Shown here piece after piece: positions 57,276-64,000 of a DNA stretch of 64,000 bases. The notes below the pieces were generated by a model. That model made no database searches, was not told the DNA's origin, and saw only the letters and a list, made by a program, of their open reading frames with translations. The translations under genes were made by a program, and so were the position numbers. The number at the start of each line of letters is the position of its first letter. Positions within the stretch are counted from its first letter, which is position 1. Source of the stretch: Cryptomeria japonica (lineage: Eukaryota; Streptophyta; Pinopsida; Cupressales; Cupressaceae); contig NC_081414.1 of the NCBI RefSeq assembly GCF_030272615.1, positions 817,976,396 through 818,040,395 on the forward strand, written 5' to 3'.

Positions 57276-58149
57276 CTACTTGAACTTTTCTGGTTTTTCC
57301 TTGCTATCACCATTAGGACAGTTTATAGCAATGTGTCCTATCCGATTACAAGAAAAGTATTTAAAAGGGAGCTTACCTCTGTATTTACCGGTTCCCTTAG
57401 TAAGTCTCTTGGCAAGAAGAGCTTCAATTTCCATTAGGATCTCCTCATCATCCATTTCTCTACTTTGTCTTGGTTCACCACTGGTACTTTCTTCTTTTCC
57501 TTTTCTAGATGGTGCAGCAAATGCTCTAAAGGCCGATTCAGTCTTTTGAATACTTCCATCAAAACTATTTAGCTCATAGGTTGTCAAATTTGCAATGATG
57601 GAGTCTAGGGATACCTTAGTCTTGTTTATTGACCTCAACTCCTGAATAGCAACAACCCTTATTGCATAGACCGGTAATAAGGACCTCAAAACTTTGCTAA
57701 CAACAGTGGAATCATCAATTTTTCTTTCTGCACTCTTGATGTCTCCAAAAATAGTTTTGATTCTTATTCCATATTGTTGAATGGTCTCTCCTTCAACCAT
57801 CCACATGTCTTCAAACTTTCCCCTAAGGCTTTCTTCCTTAGCTTGTTTCACATGCTCATCACCACCATAGATATTCTCAAGAGTATCCCATACTTCATTG
57901 GGATTCTCTTTATCTTGGACATCAATAAAACTCAATTTCGGATACTCTACTGATTAGGGCTTCCATGACTTGCTCATTCTCCTGGATCTCTCTCTTTTGA
58001 TCATCGGTGAGAGTACCGATAGGAATAACATAAGCATTCTCAACATAGCTCTAGTATTGAGCACCCATGCTCCTGATGTATATCTTCATTCTGTCATTCC
58101 ATATTTTAAAGTTATCTCTGTTGAACTTTGGACCTTCCCTCTTCATCAT
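57276..58149 (-). pseudogene. Copia-2 gag
   Basis: ATG at 58149, MMKREGPKFNRDNFKIWNDRM, the Gag opening. A TAG lies near 58053 and a frame change near 57930. Then VWDTLENIYGGDEHVKQAK, the Gag core, and a zinc knuckle whose first Cys reads Tyr (YFSC-x4-H-x4-C). Ends at about 57276. Confidence 0.9.
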
Positions 58150-58206
58150 TAGAATAGGATCTTTTCCTCAAGTAGTTAAGCTTACAACATAGAGGACCTG
58201 GAGGAT

Positions 58207-58218
58207 GCTCTGATACCA
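58207..58218 (-). promoter_or_regulatory. Copia-2 primer-binding site (initiator tRNA-Met)
   Basis: Exact TGGTATCAGAGC on the minus strand, two bases after the 5' LTR. Confidence 0.95.
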
Positions 58219-58220
58219 AT

Positions 58221-59729
58221 TAATAACTCAATGATGAACAGTGAGTACCAAACCAGTACTGAGAGGGGGGGGTGAATCAATACAGACACAAAATCTTCTC
58301 CTGAACCGGTTTGACTGCAAACAGTGCACTTGACTAACAATCACCAACACCGGTCACAACTAGGTTACTATCGGTTAAACACAATGAGATTGTGAAAGAC
58401 ATAAACTAGTAACCCTTAGCTTTCCACACAACCTAATACCTCATTTCCACTTTACCCTTATGCATAAATAGGTAATTTACCATCAGAAACATAATAAATT
58501 GCTAGTTCAAACTGATTCACCACTTAACATAAAATAACAAAGCATCACATGAAAAAGGGATCAGACATGACACACATATTTTTCACATGGAAACCCAACT
58601 AGGAAAAACCACAGTGGGGATGAATACCCACAAGCTATTCTTGAACTCTTTAGAAGTCCGCTTTGTTAGGAGCCTAGTCTGGTTAAAGACTATTACAATG
58701 GGTTCTATTAGGAACTGATCATGCTAGGGATCACCAAGTTAAGGGATGGCTAGAATACCCGATTAAGGGTTAAACCCTATTAAAGGTTACCTTGTTAGAG
58801 GATTTTATGAACTCAATGGTTTTGAGTCACCCTATTAAAGGATTTAGAGCAAGCTGGTTAAAGCTACCCTGTTAAGGGATTTTCCAACTGTTGAAGTGGT
58901 TAGAGATCAACAGGTATTACAATGATCTGGTAATAGCACTCAATGCCAATGCAGATCCGCTTTAGTTCCTTCCTTCTGCACACACACTCTGTAGGTATCA
59001 ATTATCTTATCTGATCTGGCAAGAATCACGTATCTCATCTCTTAGATACACACACAACATTTGCCAACAACCTCAACATGAAACACAACATCGACCTTAT
59101 AGGAAACAGATAGGTTGGTAGCATAAACCCAAAACCCTAAACATTTAGGTTGAGCAATTCAGTCGGTTCAATCTTGACCATTGAACACTTTGCATTATAT
59201 ACAACGGTCTTGATCAGATCTCAAGACGTTCTCCATCATTCATTCTTCACCGCTTCTTGGAGGCGATAACCCATCATGTGTTCTCCACCGTTTGCAGAGA
59301 CTTCGCACATTCCTAAGGTAGATAGGATCAATCTTCTTCATGCAAGATCCTTCACACACACAAGGCTGATGTGGCAACATGATCTGATCTCCATTACAAT
59401 GCTAACTCATCACACGATGTCATCGGTTGAATCACATAGACTTGAAACACTTCAACTGGAAACCCTGAAGCTGAGACTACCAATCGGTAGTCATAACCAT
59501 ATTAAACCTTGATAGAAAAAATTCCATATACCGGTTCACATTTCAACATACCGGTTCACTTGGACAAACATACTGCTTCACTTTTTCACATATACTGGTT
59601 CACAACATCATACCGGTTCTCTTGCCAACTGGTTACTTACTTCAATATAGCAATTCACTCCTTAGCATATTGACATCAATGACAACATACAATATCATCA
59701 TGTCATCATACTTTGCACATATGCCAACA
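58221..59729 (-). repeat. 5' LTR of Copia-2
   Basis: Matches 52310-53816 throughout. The terminal CA has changed to TA next to the primer-binding site. At least five ACCGGT hexamers remain. Confidence 0.93.
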
Positions 59730-59734
59730 TAAAT

Positions 59735-59974
59735 CCTATTTATTTAAGTTAATCCCCTTTCCTCTTTTAAATAAATAATTAAAATATTTATTTAAATCAT
59801 TTAATCCCCCCAACTTGCATTCTCCTACAAATGTAAGTTGCAACCACAAATTGAAATAAATTAATTTTATTTTAATTAAAATCCAATTTTCCCTCACCCA
59901 CCAAACCCACTCGCAATCCTAAATCCCCTTCTAGATCCTTCTAACCACTTTCTAATCATTCCTAATTAGCCTAA
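59735..59974 (+). repeat. LTR I2, right piece
   Basis: Continues LTR I2 after Copia-2; its complement matches 43960-44200 of LTR I1. It is cut at 59975 by element G. Confidence 0.8.
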
Positions 59975-61177
59975 TGTTGGCATTTTTTATGTTTATGTTG
60001 TGATTGTCATTGATGGACACACACTTGCTTTGAGATCACTTTTTGTATGTATAAGTTATGCTCAACCGGTCTTTGTTCCAAACCGGTATTGTGTTATAGT
60101 CTTTAGGCTATCGGTGTTTTGTAGAAAGTGTTTACCAATCTCAAGTGGTATGGAGACCTCAAGCGGCTCAAGGATCTCAAGCGGAGCAAAGGAACTAAAA
60201 GCAGCTATTATCATTTTTCCAGTCTTCATTTTTATCAAACCAGTAATCTGTTTAATAGTTAAACCGACATTACTCTGAGTTACCAACTAGTAATTGGTAA
60301 AGTTGTATAAACTAGTAATACTCTGTGATGAGTTACCAACCGGTATATTTTTGTGATGAGTTATCATCCACCGACACTTTGACGGTGATTTTGTGTCATG
60401 TTATGAAATGTGTCTAGATACACTAAACCTAGGAACTTGCAATGTAATCCTATTGGACCGACATGAAATCAAGTTCCTTTTTTAGGACATCATGTTTAGG
60501 GTTTTAGTAGTGTAGTTGTTAAGGTTTTTGGTGGTTGATGAGTTCTTGTATGTGCGATCTTAATAGAGAAGATCAAGTCTGTGTGCTGTAACAGAGTGTG
60601 GATTTTACTGAAGACTGAAGTAATGCTGGAATGCATTAACAATGAGCTATCAAGGATCTAACCAATCACACTATGCTAACTTTTAGATTATTCACTTGTT
60701 GATTACTTACATCTTCGACAAGTCTGAAACCCTTAACCAAGTAGGATTGGCAAAGCCTTTGTAAATCCTCTAACAAGGTGGTTCACATCTATGGATCTGA
60801 AATCCTCTTACAAGGTAGTCTTTAATCGGACTTATCTCCTAACAAAGATTGATATTCCTAGCAGGATCTGTTCTGGTGAAGAACATTGTATGACCTTAAC
60901 CAATCCGACCTTAACCGGTCTGGTTACTATTCTGCAGATAGTTACTTGTGAGTTTCATCTCACTGTGGTTTTTCCCATTTGGGTTTCCACGTCAAAATCT
61001 CTTGTGTTATGGTGATTGTGCTTTTGTGGGTGAATGTCTTACTTTCTATTTGGTTTGCATTTGTGTTAAGCAGTTTGTTATTTAGACTGTTATACCGGTT
61101 TACTGCTGGACTGATAAAATGTTTGAGTTCAGTATTTTTTGGTATACTAATTCACCCCCCCCTCTTAGTATTCATCA
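59975..61177 (+). repeat. 5' LTR of element G
   Basis: 1203 bp, TGTTGGCATTTTTT to TATTCATCA, with at least five ACCGGT hexamers and the TTCACCCCCCCCTCTTAGTA tail. The 3' partner lies outside the window. Confidence 0.9.
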
Positions 61178-61179
61178 AT

Positions 61180-61191
61180 TGGTATCAGAGC
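61180..61191 (+). promoter_or_regulatory. Primer-binding site of element G
   Basis: Exact TGGTATCAGAGC two bases after the LTR. Confidence 0.95.
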
Positions 61192-61227
61192 TAACCTTTC
61201 TATAAATCTAACCACTTGGAAAGAGAT

Positions 61228-62487
61228 ATGGGGGAATACACTGTGAGGGAACTTACTCATTGACTCACTCAGACTGAGCAAGCCTATGATGAACTTAAAG
61301 TCAAATATAAGGCCTCTCAAGCAAAAAGAAGAGAGCATGCTGAAAAATTGATGGAGCTAACTGAAAACAGTTCTTCTGATGAAGCGGACATGGAATCCCT
61401 AGTTCAAGAAGTTGAAAAATAGAATGAGTCCAATGCCAACCTAAGAAGGGAACTTGAAGGACTAACTATCAGAATGTGTCAAGATCTTGAGAACTGGAGG
61501 AAAGCTAAAGATCTGGTAAAAGACAAAGATCAAGAGATCAGTGCACTTACCGCTCATCTTCATGAAAACAAAATGGAAAAGGAAGAAATGCAAGGTTAAC
61601 TAAACATGGATGTTTCTGAGAATGCAACCTTAAAGGAATCCAATGCTGCTATTGCCAAAGAACTTACTGAGTCAAAGGAAATACTTGCCAAATTCAATAA
61701 GAGCACTGTCAAGCTAGAGCAGAAGCTTGAATCAGCTAAACCGATAAAGAATACCAATGGACTTGGTTTCTCTGATTATGAGGAAGGTGAGACCTCTGGA
61801 ACAAAAGATGGAGCATCAAAGAAACAACTGGCACCAAAGGATAAAGGTAAGCAAAAATTCAAACCTGTTTGCTTTAATTGTCTCAAGGAAGGACACACTG
61901 CTAATGTATGTAGAAGTAAGACTTACAATAATTTTCCTTATTTTATAAATGATAAGCCTAGACCCAATACATTCAATGGTAATTTTTATGCATGCAACAA
62001 GTTTGGGAATAGAGCATTTGAATGCAGGTTTGTCATGCACAACACCGAAAGATATCCTCAAAGGAGTTAAGGGGTTTTTCCTGAACCCTCTAGGAATCGG
62101 AACCCAAACCAGTTTAATACCTATAATCATTAGTTAGGAAGTAGTGGCTATCAAGCAGCAACTAGATGGAGAGAAACCTGTTTGATCTGTCATGGTAGTG
62201 GTCACACTGTTGCAACATGCAGAAGGAAGAATGGAAACATAAATAATGGACCTTGGAGAGCACCTGGAATGATTTGCTATCATTGCAACAAACTAGGTCA
62301 TACAACAAGATTCTGGAGAATGAGAAAGAACATATCAGATGGTATACCAGTCACTTCGGAAGGAAATATTGATGTTGAAACTGTTCAAGCAGATATGAAG
62401 AAAACCTAGAAGAAGAAGCCAGAAGAAGTGTCTCAAGAAGAACCGGTTTCTGCACTTAGTGTGGAAGTCACTGAACTGGCAAACTAA
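61228..62487 (+). pseudogene. Element G ORF1: coiled-coil zinc-knuckle Gag-like protein
   Basis: ATG at 61228; one phase throughout with stops near 61258, 61420, 61597, 62068, 62131 and 62407, ending near 62487. The N-terminal half is Glu/Lys/Leu-rich, coiled-coil-like. The C-terminal half has intact knuckles CFNCLKEGHTANVC and CLICHGSGHTVATC, a broken one, and CYHCNKLGHTTRFW with its last Cys lost. Same design and same NTNGLGF motif as ORF1 of element E. Probable RNA-binding particle protein, inactive in this copy. Confidence 0.82.
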
Positions 62488-62929
62488 GCATCAGAAAAGC
62501 TTAGGGGGAGCAAACGGTGAAATGTTTAGAACCCCCAGTTTACACCTATAAAAGACCTTAACTGGTATGTGATACCTATCAACTAGAAAAAGACTGGAAA
62601 CAATAAAAGGTAAATTAGGGTTTACGCCCTAATAATGGAGCATTTATTATGGTAGGTGAAGAACTTGTTTAAAAGGATTTTTGAAGTCATTTTTCACTTA
62701 TCAGTTCTCGAGTGAAGAAGTTTTTAAGTGCAGAGCAATGAAAAGTGATTTGGATTGCAATTCAAAGAATTTTTCAAAACATTGAAGAAGAATCAGAAGC
62801 TAATATCGATCGATCCAAGTCTAGAACACAAAGTGGTATTTTAGCAACCGAAGGAGTGTGTGGCGAAGTGTAATTTGCAAGCCCTAAATTTTGATTTACT
62901 AAGGTATTTTTCAAATTTCTCTGTCTATC
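62488..62929 (+). other. Spacer between ORF1 and ORF2 of element G
   Basis: Non-coding. CTATAAAAG at about 62546-62554 is a good TATA-like box about 380 bp before the ORF2 ATG. An internal promoter is possible. Confidence 0.4.
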
Positions 62930-64000
62930 ATGGCTTCTGCATCACACTCTAGCTCTAGTGCACCCATTGATTCAATAGACTTCATTCAATGGAAGGCAAA
63001 ATATAATGCCCTATCTCAAATACCCACTGGTGTTATAGTGGAGGAAGGTATTTCAGACTATATTGATTATAAAATTGAAGACCTAGGATCTCTGATGATC
63101 CATTCGCAGTTAAGCTTATTCTGTGGGAAGGACAAGAAGATCAAACCGAAATTCAACATCTTGGAAAAGAAGAAGCTTCACAATGCAGTCTATTTCCTTG
63201 AAGAGTTTTTAGATGATCACATCCACATCATTCTGAGCAGAGTACACGGTGATAAAATGTACCTAGAGTGGATGCATGACATCACACCGAAAGTGATTCA
63301 TGCCATCATTGGTTTCTATAATGTTGGTGAAGTGCTAGCCCTAAGGATGATCAGCAAGACAGAAATGACCAAGCTCACCATTTTTGTGAGCGACCAACGA
63401 GGAATGGCCATCAATCCTATCAAGGAAGATCTGGTCAAATATGCCTGCATGGTAATAGGCTACTGGACATTTTATGCTAGCAGGATCAACTCTGTCTCTG
63501 CTGTAGTGGTAAATGTTGCCTACGGGATGATCATGGAAGATGCATCATTTGATTTATGCACCAGTATGCAAAGGCAACTTCTAGTGAACTTGAAGTTTAT
63601 TAAACATGACAATGCCTTGAGATTTAAGTTTGGACAACTATTGGTTGGGTTGTTCTTCTACTTCCAAGGTTACTTCCCAGGAGTCAGAGATATTCAGTGG
63701 TCTGTCGACCAACCGGTTACAAAGCAAATCAAGGAAAGCTTTCAAGCGGTTGGAACCGATTATCCAGAAGTTCTGAACAAATACTTTGATGAGTTCAGAT
63801 GCAAAATGAGCCAAAGAGTGAGAATATCAGGTGATATTGTCAAAAAATATGAAGATGAAATCTACTTCACCATCAAAGTTGATGAGTGCATAATGGAGGC
63901 GGTTAAGCCTAGAAAGGAAGAAGTGGAACCCATGGGATATGAGGTAATGTATGATATGCTAGATGGGTATGCCTCTACCCTACTCGCCTCACCCCTTGAT
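62930..64000 (+). CDS. Element G ORF2, unknown function, open to window end
   Basis: ATG at 62930 (MASASHSSSSAP) followed by 357 codons without a stop up to the last base, so the gene is partial. It matches ORF2 of element E along its length: LSRVHG (residues 102-107), an I-T-x2-V block (118-122), FKFGQLL (233-239), then MSQRVRISGDIVKKYEDEI and MEAVKPR, and MGYEV (335-339). By eye about one third of residues agree. No RT, integrase, protease or zinc motif. Lack of stops contrasts with the six stops in adjacent ORF1. It may be a structural, DNA-binding or host-derived protein; I cannot assign a function. Confidence 0.8.
   Translation, partial: MASASHSSSSAPIDSIDFIQWKAKYNALSQIPTGVIVEEGISDYIDYKIEDLGSLMIHSQLSLFCGKDKKIKPKFNILEKKKLHNAVYFLEEFLDDHIHIILSRVHGDKMYLEWMHDITPKVIHAIIGFYNVGEVLALRMISKTEMTKLTIFVSDQRGMAINPIKEDLVKYACMVIGYWTFYASRINSVSAVVVNVAYGMIMEDASFDLCTSMQRQLLVNLKFIKHDNALRFKFGQLLVGLFFYFQGYFPGVRDIQWSVDQPVTKQIKESFQAVGTDYPEVLNKYFDEFRCKMSQRVRISGDIVKKYEDEIYFTIKVDECIMEAVKPRKEEVEPMGYEVMYDMLDGYASTLLASPLD

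Larger units (their letters stand above)
52310..59729 (-). mobile_element. Copia-2, complete Ty1/copia element
   Basis: 7420 bp with LTRs 52310-53816 (1507 bp) and 58221-59729 (1509 bp) and TAAAT duplications. On the minus strand it carries an exact TGGTATCAGAGC primer-binding site, gag, protease, integrase, RT and RNase H, then a polypurine tract. Integrase to RNase H share one phase, gag-protease another. Many nonsense changes. Inserted into LTR I2. Confidence 0.95.
59975..64000 (+). mobile_element. Element G: two-ORF LTR element, 5' part
   Basis: 5' LTR, exact initiator-Met primer-binding site, coiled-coil zinc-knuckle ORF1 with stops, spacer and an intact ORF2 running off the window. Same layout as element E. 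Inserted into LTR I2. Confidence 0.88.

Noticed and set aside
61180-61191. Initiator tRNA-Met gene fragments at the primer-binding sites
   Set aside because: Only 12 bases match the tRNA 3' end, directly after an LTR; no cloverleaf is present.

Overview
The window is repeat-dominated plant nuclear DNA. There is no prokaryotic-style operon, no rRNA or tRNA gene and no intact cellular gene. Ty1/copia and Ty3/gypsy-like LTR elements carry primer-binding sites matching plant initiator tRNA-Met. Elements are nested inside one another, LTRs are AT-palindrome-rich, and almost every coding region has in-frame stops. Together this suggests a large plant genome such as a conifer. The species level is inference only.

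Layout. 1-5443: right part of a G-patch-encoding LTR element (here called GP family, copy A). 5444-5635: a copia fragment. 5636-13200: leader and LTR of a minus-strand element (D), whose LTR is split by a complete minus-strand copia element, Copia-1 (6907-12619, target-site duplication ATGGG). 13201-20886: element E, plus strand, with LTRs, a coiled-coil/zinc-knuckle Gag-like pseudogene and a long second ORF of unknown function. That ORF is itself split by a solo LTR (16052-17109, duplication GAACT). 20887-22640: leader and LTR of minus-strand element F. 22710-25697: LTR-like remnants. 25698-34298: complete GP copy B (8601 bp, 1694-bp LTRs, duplication ACTAG). 34304-45945: AT-rich remnants, a palindromic minisatellite, a copia integrase scrap, a decayed minus-strand polyprotein-like region and LTR I1. 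45946-47990: minus-strand GP copy C (LTR plus 3' internal end). 48176-50616: a decayed plant mobile domain (PMD) gene. 52112-59974: LTR I2, split by complete minus-strand Copia-2 (52310-59729, duplication TAAAT). 59975-64000: element G, plus strand, related to E, running off the window with an uninterrupted second ORF.

How the parts relate. Copia-1 and Copia-2 encode the full gag-protease-integrase-RT-RNase H set, though broken. GP elements encode only a repeat-rich protein, a retroviral-type aspartic protease and a G-patch. E/G elements encode a zinc-knuckle protein and a roughly 1,100-residue second protein, with no pol visible. Both therefore look non-autonomous and would need enzymes supplied by other elements. 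The most interesting candidates are the E/G two-ORF family, with ORF2 intact in G; the GP family, with a mosaic G-patch block; and a hairpin in the leaders of D and F that shows one compensatory base-pair change. All comparisons were made by eye within the window. No database search was possible.
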